This document shows, piece by piece, positions 40,298-52,528 of a stretch of 64,000 nt of DNA. A program made the translations under genes and the position numbers. This DNA is from Burhinus oedicnemus (lineage: Eukaryota; Chordata; Aves; Charadriiformes; Burhinidae), in NCBI GenBank assembly GCA_008921705.1, contig VFFE01007601.1, positions 1,415,974-1,479,973 of the forward strand. Direction: 5' to 3'. The notes below the pieces were generated by a model. It was not told the origin of the DNA and did not search any database. It saw only the letters and a list, made by a program, of their open reading frames with translations. The stretch's first letter is position 1, and each line of letters begins with the position of its first letter.

Positions 40298-43200
40298 CCC
40301 TCCTGTGAAGCCACAGAGTACAAAATCCCTTTCCTCCTGTCTAATTTAAAAGTTTTATGACATTCACATATACAATTCCATGTAGGAGGACACAAATATC
40401 ACCAGATTTTCAAGTGTGTGAATGCCTACACTACACTACCTCCTCTGGGATTTTCTGATATTGAGAGATTAACTGAAAATATGACTATCCGGCTTTTGCT
40501 TCTCCATGAATCCTAGGGCTAACAATGGGAAAAAGACCATGGGTAGCAAAGGGGGATCTGCAGAGCCAGTAGCAGGTGTGTTGGCACACACACCTCCAAA
40601 CGGAGCAGAGGAGTCACACCTCTGAACAATTCAAAGATCTGAATATGAAGGTTTCATTCATGAACCCTTTGAGTTTTACTGTTAGTAAACAGCAAATCAT
40701 GCTAGATGGCCTTACATCTAACAGCTTGACCGAGATTAGATTCTCCAGGATAGCATTTTCTGTTTAATACAAGGAGAAAACATGCAGACTTTCCGCAACA
40801 GCCAGAAAAACAATAAAAATATGATAATGTGTGTCGATCGACAATGCTCAGGAGTAATAAGTGTGATTTAAATACAGAAGTGGAATCTGAAAAATAAAAA
40901 AAATAAATATTACAGCAGCAGATACTTTTTTTTATTCCTTTCAGTTTTTGTAAAACTAAAGATCATTGCATTTCTTATTGGAGTTTATTGAAAACAATAA
41001 ATCTTATTTTGCAATTGAATTAATGAACCTGACACTCCCACACTGAAAACATTTTCTCAGTATGATAGCAATAGATAATCCAGAAGTCTCACCAAAAACA
41101 AATATCAAGTTTGTTGACGTTTGCCTGTCTAGTACAATGTTTTCATTTCAATCTGGAGAAAACAAAAATTAGGAGATGGGAAAACTCTCAAGAAGATTGT
41201 TTTGTTTTGTTTTTTTACTTCTGCTGTTGTTTTATGTCTGTGGCAGTATTTCAGGTTGCAGGTGCAACAGTTGCAAAGGGAGTAAGTGCCCAGAAGCTCA
41301 GCTCTCGATGTAAGCAATCTTTGAGCTCCAGAGAGTGATGGGAGCAGTGTTGGAAACATCAGAGCCACAAAGACTATCCCAAAAGGTCTCATTATAACTG
41401 CTAGATGGCCCAGAAAGCAGAAGAACGTGCTGTGGTTAAGACACAGAAGCAGGACTATGGTCAATTCACGCCTTCCAGGCTGCAACAGCACACACGTGTC
41501 TGAGCAGCTTTAAATATTCATCCATAGTATGTGCTTGTGAAACAGGAGCTCTCTCTTTCCCCACCCTGCCCTAAATGGTTGGACAGCAGGCATTCTTGCT
41601 CTGGTTTTTTTTTGGAAACTGGGCACAATGGGATGCAGCTGGAAAGCCACCCCTCCTCACCCAGCCCAGCTTCTGCATGAGGTTTCCCTGGACTCCTCCA
41701 CTCCACTGTCTTTGTTTGCCCTCTGGAAGCTTTCTAGGTGTTTTCTGACTTTCACGTTTAATTCAGGAGTCTATTTTAATAATTGTTCTTTTCTGGACAG
41801 GAGCCTTGAAACAGCAAGTCCAATAGTTTTTAGTTCAGTATAGGCTCTCTTGATACATTTATGAATGTCTTAATATTAGAGGATGCTTGAATTAACAGAA
41901 ATTGCTGGAGAATATTCAGATTTTCAGTCTTCTCCAGTAGGACAAACTTTAAGGTTTGACAAATGGGATAGAGTTTACTTACAGAGAGAGGTATATTTGA
42001 AAACAATAGTTTCCATACACCTTTCTGAGGAAAAAGTAAGGTCTGGAGAGACTTAACCAATAATTGGAGAAAGAAGAAAAAAAATCCCATGACAGCTGTT
42101 TAGGTCAGAGAGGTACAGAAGTTCTTCATCTCTGCTCCCACACATCTCTTACCCAGACCCTAAACTGCCTTCATTTCTGTACCCACTACAGAGTTTGCCT
42201 TGCAGGCTCTAGTAACACTCCCCATGCACAGAAATACTCAAAGCACCAGCAGAAAAGGTTGCTTACAATGAGTTTCCATAAGTGCCTGCTTAATTCACAA
42301 AAAAAAGAAAAAAAAAGGCAACGTATATATAACATACCAATGCAATCTGAAAGTGACTGATATATATAGATCAGTTTCAATGACTGTCCCCAACTTCAAC
42401 TGGCTCCTGGCAGGCATGAGCCACCGCTGACAGTAGCAAATCAGCATTACACCATCCCACACTTCCTAGTTTTAAACCACGAGAGCCATTAAAAGCATTC
42501 AGACTCTTTTTTAAGCATCCATTTGTGGTCAGGCTGTGACCTCCTTATTTATTCCTATGAAGAATAAATCTCCCCGGCATATTCCTTTGAGATTCTCAAA
42601 GAAACTAAGTAATCACTGATGACATTTACAATGCAGAACCTACAGATTTAGTTACCAGATTTTACCTGAGCTCAGAGCACTTTACCTCTCCTGGTAACCT
42701 CTGTAAGACACGTTCTACTTTGGCCCATGACTTTTTAATCTTAAAAATTACACTCAACTTTTATTTTCTGCAGAAAACATTTTTAATTACTCGGGTTCAG
42801 GTTTCTGCTTAATTAGCTCTAAAGGTCTATCTGGGGGAGAAAGGGAAGAAGCATATTTATTTCCTGATTAAATTTTCCAACGATCAGAACTCTTCAGGTC
42901 TTAACTTTATGGCTCTTAGAGCAGTTCAGTCTTTTAAAAATAACCTAAATAATCAAAATAAACACTCTAAGAACATGAAAATCCAGGCTTTTACACCTTT
43001 CAAAATAAATCATATTACTCTGTACATAAAGACAGACAGATAACATTCCCATAAACAATAGAGACAAAAAACCTACAAAATTTAATGAAGCATTTCAAAT
43101 GCTTGGTTAGAAGGCATGGTTAGAAAACTAATTTTCAGACTAGCAGGCCACAAGCAGTAAACAAATTCCCAATACAAAAATGTTTCAAATAGAAATTGCA

Positions 43201-44732
43201 TAAAATGAATGATGCTTATTCATGGCCACAGCAGGCCAAGAAAAAAAATTAATTTAGAAAGTTGTTTTTTTTTTTCCCCCCAACTCAGCCCAAGAACATC
43301 TGATTTCTAAATCAATAGCTGTCTCTAGCCAAACTGAAGTGCTTGTACAACTTCAGACAGGTAATTACTTACAGGGATCGGATGAGGAACAAGCACATCA
43401 AAGGATACCGCTACGACAATCTCTCTTCTTTTATATTTTATTGTAGCCTTTTGGTTGTTTCAGAGATCAGTACTAAAAACTGATTTTGTCCCCTAGTAGG
43501 TACAATATAAAGAACTAACATACTAGGCACACATCTTTGATGCCATTTAGTGTCACGGCTGAGGGGCAAAGTTTACAGGGAAGAAGCAGTTTTAAAGATA
43601 TTTAGATTATTTTTTTAAAATTTTTTTTTTTTAGATTGATCACTGAAAATTGAACTAAGGTCCCTAGAAAGGGAATAATGCAGATGCCATCACAAGATGT
43701 AAAAACCATGTAATTTCAAGAAGAAATACATTTGTAAGACCATTCAACATGTGTATAGAAAAGGTAATACTGTTGCATTTCATTAAAATATATAACATGA
43801 ACAGTAACCAAACACCATTTACATCTCCATTGAAGGAAGACCCATAGTATACATTCAGAATAACCAACAGCTGATACAACCTCTTGACATTTTTTCATGA
43901 AAACGTTATTATTAGAGTGTTTGAAGGATTGACTTTAAGTTGTCCTCTTAAGTTTTTATGGTTTTTATTAAAAACTTAGAATTTTCAGGTTTTGAAAACA
44001 TCTTAAAATCCTAAAAGATTTACTTTGCTTCTTTTTATTAAAAGTAGCATTTTCTCTACAGATATATCTATGTATACACATGTGTGTATTGCTAAATCTA
44101 TTGGAATTTTCTGTGGGGCAAACCTGTTCTATATAGATCTAATTGAGAAACCTTCTGTCTCCAAAGTCCATTTTTGACAGCAATAATAAGTAAAAATCAT
44201 TTAGTTTGCCAGTTAAAATAGCTTTCTAAAAGTCACCCTCCAGGATACTTCCTGCAATAAGAGTGAGACAGTATATGAAATATCATATAAGTCCTAAAAG
44301 GTCTAAGCTTGTATAAGATCTGCAAGTCTTCCTCCAGTTTTCTTTGTATAGCTAGAAGCTCTTGGCAAGTCTTTCTTCATAGAGAAGCAAGCTCAGATAT
44401 ACGACCCTCCTGAGATCGCGGTACTTTTTATTAGAAGAGGATGTATTTTAATGAACTGGATACATTTAGTTGCCTCTAGTGTTTTCTCTGGTATTCACCA
44501 GTCTCCCAGGTGATGAGTCAAAATTTGCATTTTAGCAGAAGCTGAATACTCTCTTGGAAAGCCATCACACGCTCAGAAGTTTGTAAGTAGATTTTTGTCT
44601 GGTATTTATTTTATTTAAATTTATTACCACCTTTACAGTCTCCTGTTTAAGGGATACACAATGCTCCTGTTAATTGACCTAAATTAACATCTATATTTTT
44701 GCACTCAGTTGCAAAATTACTATACTAGAACA

Positions 44733-45103
44733 TAAATGTGATGATCAGCTTTGCAGGGCAATTGCTCCATCTGTTTTGCACTGATCTGATAGCACGGAAC
44801 ACATAGAAAGTTCCTGATCACCTGGAAACTGTGCCAGTGGAATGTAAGAAAGGGTCTTGCAGAGTCAAATCCACAGAGGGCTGCAGCAGTGTACAGCTAA
44901 TAGTACCTGTATGGCTGCTGTAAGGCAGTAATTAGGTGTACCACCCTGACAACCAAGACAACGCTGCAGATCCCTTCATCAGTGAAGGCAATGGAAGAGC
45001 GCAGAGGACGGTGGCACTGTATAACCATACATACAGTCGGTCCCTAATGTTAATTTGCTAGATAAGATTAAACATTTCTCACATTTGATGTTAAGCATTT
45101 TGG
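44733..45103 (+). repeat. Duplicated 371-bp block, copy 1
   Basis: This block recurs at 45218-45588, offset by 485 bases. Comparing the two by eye, I find only two substitutions (45033 A versus 45518 G; 45043 C versus 45528 T) and no indels. It begins inside continuous sequence and ends in a long T tract just before an N gap. The near identity, set against old and diverged surroundings, points to an unmerged contig overlap or two alleles rather than a real tandem duplication. Confidence 0.95.
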
Positions 45104-45110
45104 GTTTTGG

Positions 45111-45121
45111 TTTTTTTTTTT

Positions 45122-45184
<63 letters not shown>
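45111..45184. repeat. Very long poly-T tract beside the gap
   Basis: Seventy-four bases are all T except one G at 45122, which leaves an uninterrupted run of 62 T. The equivalent site after copy 2 (45593-45604) carries only 12 T. A tract of this length at a contig edge is probably inflated by sequencing or assembly error, and it likely caused the failure to merge the two contig ends. Confidence 0.9.
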
Positions 45185-45197
45185 CCAATTTATTGTT

Positions 45198-45217
45198 NNN
45201 NNNNNNNNNNNNNNNNN
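45198..45217. other. Assembly gap (20 N)
   Basis: Twenty N bases separate the end of copy 1 plus its T tract from the first base of copy 2. The gap length is round and probably a placeholder rather than a measured size. Because copy 2 begins immediately after the gap, the true gap may be negative, meaning the flanks overlap. Confidence 0.98.
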
Positions 45218-45588
45218 TAAATGTGATGATCAGCTTTGCAGGGCAATTGCTCCATCTGTTTTGCACTGATCTGATAGCACGGAACACATAGAAAGTTCCT
45301 GATCACCTGGAAACTGTGCCAGTGGAATGTAAGAAAGGGTCTTGCAGAGTCAAATCCACAGAGGGCTGCAGCAGTGTACAGCTAATAGTACCTGTATGGC
45401 TGCTGTAAGGCAGTAATTAGGTGTACCACCCTGACAACCAAGACAACGCTGCAGATCCCTTCATCAGTGAAGGCAATGGAAGAGCGCAGAGGACGGTGGC
45501 ACTGTATAACCATACATGCAGTCGGTCTCTAATGTTAATTTGCTAGATAAGATTAAACATTTCTCACATTTGATGTTAAGCATTTTGG
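45218..45588 (+). repeat. Duplicated 371-bp block, copy 2
   Basis: This is the second copy of the block at 44733-45103, with two substitutions. It starts directly at the gap and continues into normal unique sequence after a short T run, so it is likely the genuine right-hand continuation of the locus. Copy 1 would then be the redundant end of the left contig. No coding potential is visible in the block. Confidence 0.95.
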
Positions 45589-48500
45589 TTTGTTTTTTTT
45601 TTTTCCTCATTTCTTTTTACCCAATCCAGGTGATTCTGACAACAGGGATAGAGCACGCAGCTGTGCTTGCAAGCATGAGAAGACTTCTCTGGTTCCAGGC
45701 ATAATCCTCTTTGCCCAGCTCAGCTGCAGCTAAGAGTAGGCACCTGCCCAGAGCTAAAATTATTCCAATGGTTGAAAGGGCAGCCAGCCAAACCCAGAGA
45801 TGTGAAGAGCACTCACTGTGTCTTCCTATTGAACAAATCCTTTCCACTGACAAAATGCTTCATGCAAATTTTCTAGTAATTAATCAACATAAAATTCAAG
45901 GAAGGGCTTTGGGACACAGCACAGCAAGTTCTCATGTGATACATCCCTTTGCTGTATTCTCAAGCCATTTACAATTTTATTGCTTATTTTCTCTATGGAG
46001 TATATAACAGAACTCTGCCTTAAAACTAACACAATAGAAATTTGATGGTCCTGACTGAGCATGAGAAAACTGCTGGGAGGGTAAAACTACGGCTGGCGCA
46101 AGGTGCTAAGTTGTTCAAGAAAGCAGAAAGGTCTTAACCAGTACTGACTCAATACCTCTGAGAAAAGGAAGCATCCAGGAAGCCCCAGAGTGTGGAGTAA
46201 CCAAAACATCTGCTTGTCTTCGTAACCCCTTGTGCTATTCATGATCTTTTATTCCTTACATAGATCCCCTTTCTCCATCCCAGTCATCTTCAAACCTTCC
46301 GTAACTGCGTTTTTCTACATACAGTGTATTCCATCTTAAGCTGTTCTCCCTTAGATCTCCATCTAGGAAACACATCCACAAGCACAGACTTCCTTTTCCA
46401 CACCAAACCTCTTTTGACTTGGACAATAAGTAATTTTACACTGCTACTTTATCCCTAGTGACCCGGAGAGCAGTACCCTGTGGCCTGCTGCAACCCAATA
46501 CCAAGTGACACTTGTCAGGGTAAAAAGTTTTACAGCAAGATTTGTCTTCAAGAGAAGAAGTTTCTGATAGAAACAAACAAACAAACAGAACAAACTCCAC
46601 GTGTTGCCTTCCCACTCAGACCAGGGACAGTTTTCAGTTTCCAGAACAAAGGGAGACAAACTGTATCACCAGATACAAACCTGGGAGAGTAAAATACCTT
46701 CAGCAGTTTCACTGGGCCATTATATCCTTCTCCACTTCTGAACTACCACATGATTTTGCTGTACTATTAGAGGAGCTGTCATCTGCTGCTGTCAGAAGTG
46801 CTTATACTTCAGTATATATAAATGTACATTTAAACAGTGAGGCCATGCATTAATAAGTGATTTGCTTAACCCTATGAGCTTATAAAATGACATGTTTCAA
46901 AACAGTTGAATAAAAGGACCCAAAAGCAGCCTGGTATGAAAAAGCTTTCGCAGTTTGAGTATATTGGGGGGGTGGGGGGAAGAGGTTTTCAAATTCCAAC
47001 GATTTAGAGAGCTAGGTATTGAGGACGTATCCAAAAAAGTACTTAGACAGTATATATGTTAGCAGGTCAAGGTGGACCACTACGGTGAAGAACCGGTAAC
47101 AAGGTCCCAGCATCTCTATTATAGGCATTTGAGGGCTAAGTTGTAAGTCTGGACTAGTTCTAGTCTGGTCATGAAGACTAGACACCCAGTTCACTTCCAT
47201 AAGCCGTGCCCCCAGATTATACCTATTTATTTAACTTCATCAAAAAGGGAGGTCAGTCACAGCCTTCAAGCAGCTCTAGGATGTGAATGATATGTGGGGA
47301 CAGTCCCCCAATTCACTTCAGAAACGTTCTCCTGATCCAAAGCAAAAGGCTAATGTAGAAATACCTCTAGGCACCTTGCTTTACACAATAGTGAGAGAAG
47401 ACAATAGCTAATATAGAATTATTTTTTTTAAAAAAGCCACACCAACACAAGGGCTCTCAGAGCTCCCACAGCTGAAAACCCTTTCAAGAGGTATATTAAG
47501 CCACCAGGAAACACAGAAGTATATTACAAATGTAGTGAAGCAATGAGCTTATTTCCATGGGCTCCGATATATTATATTCATTACGTGTTTGCCTGGTTGA
47601 TGCGCTAAAAACTAACAAGGCTTTGATGAAGAGCTGACACAAACTTATCAGAAGTCAGCTGCTTTCTGCAGGATTTTGGTGCCACAGCAGTAAGTGGAAG
47701 CTTGGACTTACTGGGATAACAAGAAGCAGATATCAGTGTCACAGCCTTCAGCAAGCCCTTTTCAGGGGCAGGATGAGGGAGCAAGGGAGTAGGAAATGGA
47801 GAAAGAGATAAAAACACTCTCCAAGATGGCTAACCTGTAAGTGCCCTAGCTGAACCACAGGGGACGTCACAGCCCCGCAGGAAGGACATCGGGGCACTGG
47901 GGATGGAACAATTTCTTGCATCTCCTGCTGGAGTCACCAAGGGGGAGAAACTGCCTGGTCTGGTAACAGATCAGCCATGGCAATAACCATACCAGGCTTT
48001 AGATGCTCTTACTGCTTTCTAGAAGCAGGGAGGTTTTCCCTGCTTCTTCACCAGTGCAGCCAGCTGCAGCTCACTGGTAGCATCTGACTGATCTTTTAAC
48101 ATAAACAGAGTAAGAAACCTTCCCAAAGAAAATTATTACCTGTCCAGCAATCAATTTCAAGTTTAACCCAAACAGCTATTTAAATCTATTCTCCCTGACT
48201 TGGGAGAGGTCAGCAAACAAACCTCCCCCTTGCCCTTCCAGGCCCCTCGGCTGCGTGAGGCGATGGCAGGGGAAACAAGACCCTTCTCCCTTCTCATCCT
48301 GGCTGCCCATTAAAACAAAGCCTGCAAGGACAACTACGAGCATCCTGCCACATGACCTGGAGACAAGGCTCAGCCTTCAATTATTGCAGGGATGGATGGT
48401 TTTTTTTTTTTAGGACTGCCATCACTCTCTGGTGCCTTCAGTGTGAAGGCAACTGAGCAGGTAGTGCTCACAGTCCCCGTGCTGCTTGTCACTGCACAAA

Positions 48501-51170
48501 CACATACATCCCTCGTTGATCAGGAAGGACAGGCTGCCACCCGACTCGTGCTCCACCATACCACCACATGCCAGAGGGACCTTGTCCTCACTGCCAGTAT
48601 GGTCCCACAGGGCGCTCTCAGCACCGCACGGCCGGGAGCCTGATCCCTTCCCCTCGCCCCAAGATCCAGCCCTGCCCGCCTGCTTCCAGCACTCGCATCT
48701 CTGCTTCTCTGTAGCATCAGCTATGCTTGCCCTTCTATCCACTTTCATCTTTTTCTTCTAGAAGAATGCACTTGTTCTCATCACAAATCTGTTTCACGCA
48801 AGGAAAATGAACACCATTTGTAACCAGGACAGAGTATGCACAGGCTAAACCTCAGAGTGGGACAAGCATACAGCAAGATGCAACTCTCATACAGCTGTGG
48901 TTTGCATACACAAGTGCAGAGGCATTGGCTCACCTTAAAAATGAACCCAACCCACAATTAACGGCTGATCTAATAAAAGGGGGGAAAAAAAAAAAAGTCT
49001 CACTTGTCCAAAGCAGAGCTTCACTTACTGAATTATGCTGTTGTGACTATACAAGCACTTTGGCTGTTGTAATGGTTCATTTTTTATTAATGATATGAAA
49101 GGGGACCTGTTCTGAAGGCTCTGAAATCCTTCATTCTTCTGCTGAAATCTCTCATGCATTATTTACATCTAAGAATTCTCCCTTGAACCAAGACACATAC
49201 ACATCATTTCCCTTTTTCTTTAATTCAAAACTTCCTTAACTACAGCTGCAAGACAAAATATAAATACAACATTAAAAAAGTACAATTTTGAGTGAAATAT
49301 TGAATAACTGACAGTAGAATAACTGACAATTTCTAATTTATGAAAGATGCTCTCTTCCTCTTACGCTGTTTTTTGAATTAGATGTTTCACTTCCAAATCC
49401 ACTTAAGATACAAAGTCTACTGAACTGAGACGTTATAATCATATTTGCTGATTGCTTTAGCAATTGTCTCCTGCAATCTTCTAAACCAGTCATTAGACTC
49501 CCACTGACTGTGTCCAGGATAAAAAAAGATAATGTGAACATTCAACAATTATTATTTTCTCGGTCCAGCTATACACAGATCCCACATTCACACATATTTA
49601 GGTCTGAACACACCGTAGGCTGTTATTGTTGTGCAAGGCAAAAAGATGATGACCTGAAGGAGCTAAGGCTGGTCTTTTTAGCTCTTTACATCACCATGAG
49701 CCAGAGATCCCAAAAACTGTGCATCCATGGGAGGAAAACAGGAACTATACCCTCCAGGAGCTGCAGGTTTAACTGCTGTTCTCACCTCCCAGTTCCTTCT
49801 CAAACCCTGCAGAACAGCACAGCATTGGCAGCTGTGTTGCAGAAGGGCTACCAGGTCCTCAGGGATGTACCTCCTCTGGGAAAACAACAGGCCAAAATTC
49901 ACCTCCTCTCTCTATTAGGAAAATCAGGTTGATAAAGATTGCTTCTGGTTGATAAGGGTACCACCTTGCAACTGCATGCAGCAAGCATAAGGGCTAAGCT
50001 AGGCATAATTTAGTTTACATCCAGAGCTGTAGTGTTAGCAGGTTTGGATGCTGGGGGTTTTTTTGTGGGTTTATGGTTGGTTGGTTTTTGTTCGGGGGGG
50101 GTGGGGGTGGTGGTGGTGGTGGCTGTGTTTTTCTTTGGTTGGTTTGGGGTTTGTTTTGGTTTTGTTTTTTTTTCTTTTATTAAAGGGAGTTAGTACATAT
50201 ACAGCTCTGCAAAGAAATTCCAGGATTTGCTGCAAGACAGCAACAAAATAGACCAACATTCCACTGGGTGGATAGGTTAATAAACCAATAAACTAGACAA
50301 CTAGATTAGACAGAAAACCTGGTTTGGAAGGGTGAGGAATATCCTTTGAGATTTCTTGCCATCTTATCTCAATTTTGCAGTCTTCCTTAGTTAAAGCTGG
50401 CAAATACCGGTAACTCCCAGAGCCTTGTTTTCTCCCTTCCTACATGACCCCTATTACCTAGTTTAATAGGACGGTGTTCTAGCTGTTTTTAAGTTGTGAT
50501 AGAAAGCAACTTCTTAGGTCTCTTTAGATTGTAGCATATATTAACATGATGGTTAAATCTTAATTAGATCTTATTCTGGTTGATTTACTAGCTTGTTAAC
50601 ATCTGACCTTCTTTCCCCACCTGCCTCTGGGAGCTTGAAGACAGCTTTTATATATTACAACTACAGCCTAGTCAAAGTTATGCCTTACCATATTTAATGA
50701 TCCCCCCACCCCACCCCCAGCAGTACAACACAACCCAAAATGGAGCTGGACTAACACAGGCAACATTGGCCACCTTTGCCACAAGAAGAGCGACTGTCCA
50801 GGGCTTCACACCCCTCTCCCTGGTCGAAATACAGCACCCCTAGGCTGCCTCTAAAGCCATATGACACAGAAAGTAGAGATCTGGAAGCACAAGGAAAATT
50901 GTGCTGGTAGTAAGGACTACTAATAACAAGGAGCACTGAACATTGAAATAAACTATTGAGAGAGAAGGAATTAAATATCCATCAGAGATGACTTTTAACA
51001 ATAAATAATGCAAACAGTGGCTAGGAAGGTGCATACAATTGCTGCTGATGGTGACAGACTGACAACCACTCGATATTCCTCCCAGACAGTTCCCCCCCAC
51101 ACACACCTCACTCTAGACAGAAAAACAAACCTCCTCTGCAGTTCCTCTCTCTTGCTTTCTGGGAGGACAT
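45589..51170. other. Unique non-coding DNA, no gene seen
   Basis: No exon, RNA gene or transposon can be supported. The 48.2-48.7 kb part is locally GC-rich, with a small CpG cluster at about 48605-48690, too short for a CpG island. Homopolymers lie at 48400-48411 (T) and 48985-48996 (A). The 140-codon open frame at 49510-49932 has no domain and is opposed by an open frame on the other strand. Confidence 0.6.
50053..50178. repeat. G-rich G/T tract with (TGG)5
   Basis: The plus strand is almost free of A and C for about 125 bases. It holds G runs at 50053-50057, 50067-50069, 50094-50101 and 50103-50107, then five TGG units at 50108-50122, then G/T text grading into T runs. The spacing of the G runs at 50094-50122 fits a potential G-quadruplex. 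It is a low-complexity tract, not a gene; the frame across it would give a tryptophan/glycine-rich nonsense peptide. Confidence 0.85.
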
Positions 51171-52225
51171 ATAGAATCACAGAATAGTAGGGGCCAGAAG
51201 GGACCTCTAGAGATCATCTAGTCCAACCCCTCTGCCAGAGCAGGTTCACCTAGAGCAGGTTGGACAAGATCACATCCAGGGGGTTTTGAATATCTCCAGA
51301 GAAGGAGGCTCCACTCCTCTCTGGTCAGCCTGTTTCAGTGCTGTGTCACCCTCAAAGTAAAGAATTGTTTCCTCCTGTTCAGATGGAGTTTCCTGTGTTC
51401 CGTTGCCCCTTGTCCTGTCACTGGGCACCACTGAAAAGAGACTGGCCCCATCCGCTTTACACCTACCCTTTAGGTATTTATAAGCATTGATGAGATCCCC
51501 TCTCAATATTCTCTTCTCCAGGCTAAACAGGCCCAGGTCTCTCAGCCTTTCCTCATAAGAGAGATGCTCCAGTCCCCCTATCATCTTCGTAGCTCTCTGC
51601 TGGATTCTCTCCAGCAGTTCCTTGTATTTCTTGAACTGGGGAGCCCAGAACTGGACACAGTACTCCAGATGTGGCCTTACGAGGGCAGAGCAGAGGAGGA
51701 GGATAACCCCCCTCGACCTGCTGGCCACGGTCTTTTTAATGTACCCCAGCAGACCATCAGCCTTCTTGGCCACAAGGTCACATCACTGGCTCACAGTTAA
51801 CTTGTTGTCTACCAGGACTCCCTAGCCCCTCTCTGCAGAGCTGCTTTCCAGCAGGTCAGCCCCTAACCTGTACTGGTGCATGGGGTTGTTCCTCCCCAGG
51901 TGCAGGACCCTACACTTGCCCTTGTTGAACTTCATCAGGTTCCTCTCTGCCCAACTCTCCAGCCTGCCCAGGTCACGCTGAATGGCAGCACAGCCTTCCG
52001 GTGTGTCAGCCACCTCTCCCAGTTTTGTGTTATCTACAAACATGCCGAGGGTACACTCTGTCCCCTCATCCAGGTCATTGATGAGTATGTTGAACAGGAC
52101 TGGACCCAGTACTGACCCCTGGGGAACACTGCTAGTTACAGGCCTCCAACTGGACTCTGTGATGCTGATCACAACCCTCTGAGCTCTGCTATTCCACCAG
52201 TTCTCAATCCACAACTCAATCTCAA
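51171..52225 (-). mobile_element. CR1 LINE, 5'-truncated, minus strand
   Basis: The element's 3' end lies on the left (51171), where the reverse complement of the avian CR1 terminus ('atagaatcacagaatag' followed by 'atcatctagtccaacccc') is plain. Moving right, the sequence enters the C-terminal part of the ORF2 reverse transcriptase and stops near 52225, so about the last kilobase of a CR1 remains. Such 5' truncation is usual for CR1. No target-site duplication is obvious, also usual for the family. It is better preserved than the copies at 8.7 and 23 kb, and the protein remains readable over most of its length, but it is clearly inactive (see the pseudogene entry). The right edge is approximate to about 10 bases. 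Confidence 0.95.
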
Positions 52226-52232
52226 TACCCAA
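51270..52232 (-). pseudogene. CR1 ORF2 reverse-transcriptase remnant (broken)
   Basis: One minus-strand frame runs through this span and gives recognisable C-terminal non-LTR reverse transcriptase. The conserved '[12 protein letters not shown]' block is encoded near 52116-52081 and the thumb-side text '[19 protein letters not shown]' near 51690-51634. The catalytic loop at about 52040-52029 reads FVDN where the family has FADD, so the second metal-binding aspartate is lost. Two in-frame stops (51824-51822 and 51785-51783) divide the frame. Near 51390-51400 a small deletion scrambles the frame before the 'PSLEIFK' end is regained. The endonuclease domain is absent because of 5' truncation. It cannot encode a working enzyme and is a neutral relic. 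The last few bases at the right end may be flank rather than element. Confidence 0.9.
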
Positions 52233-52528
52233 GAGTCATTTCTACAGCCACACAGCATAGCAGGGGACAGGACAGGAGAGCCTTTCTCAGCAGATAAAGC
52301 CACCTTGGATTGCAGATCCCAGGATCCAGGGCACTCCTATGGCTCCACTAGCAAGACTCCAAACAGACCAGTTTTTCTCCTTGTTGTCCTCTCAAGAGCC
52401 TGACCTAATGCACCTCCAGCAGTCTGGCTTACACCCACTCTTGGTCAGAGTTTAGCAGGCACTATGGGCTGTGACAGTAATTTACTAGAAGGGCAGAAGA
52501 AAATAATAAACCAGTCTCAAAACATACC

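Larger units (their letters stand above)
23226..44732. other. Unique non-coding DNA, no gene seen
   Basis: This 21.5-kb stretch has no supportable exon, RNA gene or dated transposon. Short open frames of up to about 145 codons occur on both strands without domains or splice context. Simple repeats are listed separately. Possible very old repeat relics lie at 24755-24840 and 34080-34180 (text like 'gggattttcagacaggtgcc'). The 38.9-39.4 kb part is slightly richer in G and C but holds no CpG island. Confidence 0.6.

Noticed and set aside
45055..45291. Open frame with a poly-phenylalanine stretch across the gap
   Set aside because: It is created by the long T run and the N bases; it is an artefact.
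47140..47185. Small inverted repeats around 'gactagttctagtc'
   Set aside because: The arms are only six to seven bases and there is no supporting context; expected by chance.
49300..49330. Repeat of 'gaataactgaca' twice in tandem
   Set aside because: A single short duplication of about 15 bases without further units or context.
49510..49932. 140-codon plus-strand frame with an overlapping minus-strand frame
   Set aside because: Frames open on both strands over the same bases point to low stop density rather than coding. No family is recognised.
50048..50251. Tryptophan/glycine/valine-rich open frame
   Set aside because: It is a translation of the G/T low-complexity tract, not a protein gene.
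51564..52182. Plus-strand open frames across the CR1 copy
   Set aside because: They are antisense shadows of the minus-strand reverse-transcriptase frame.
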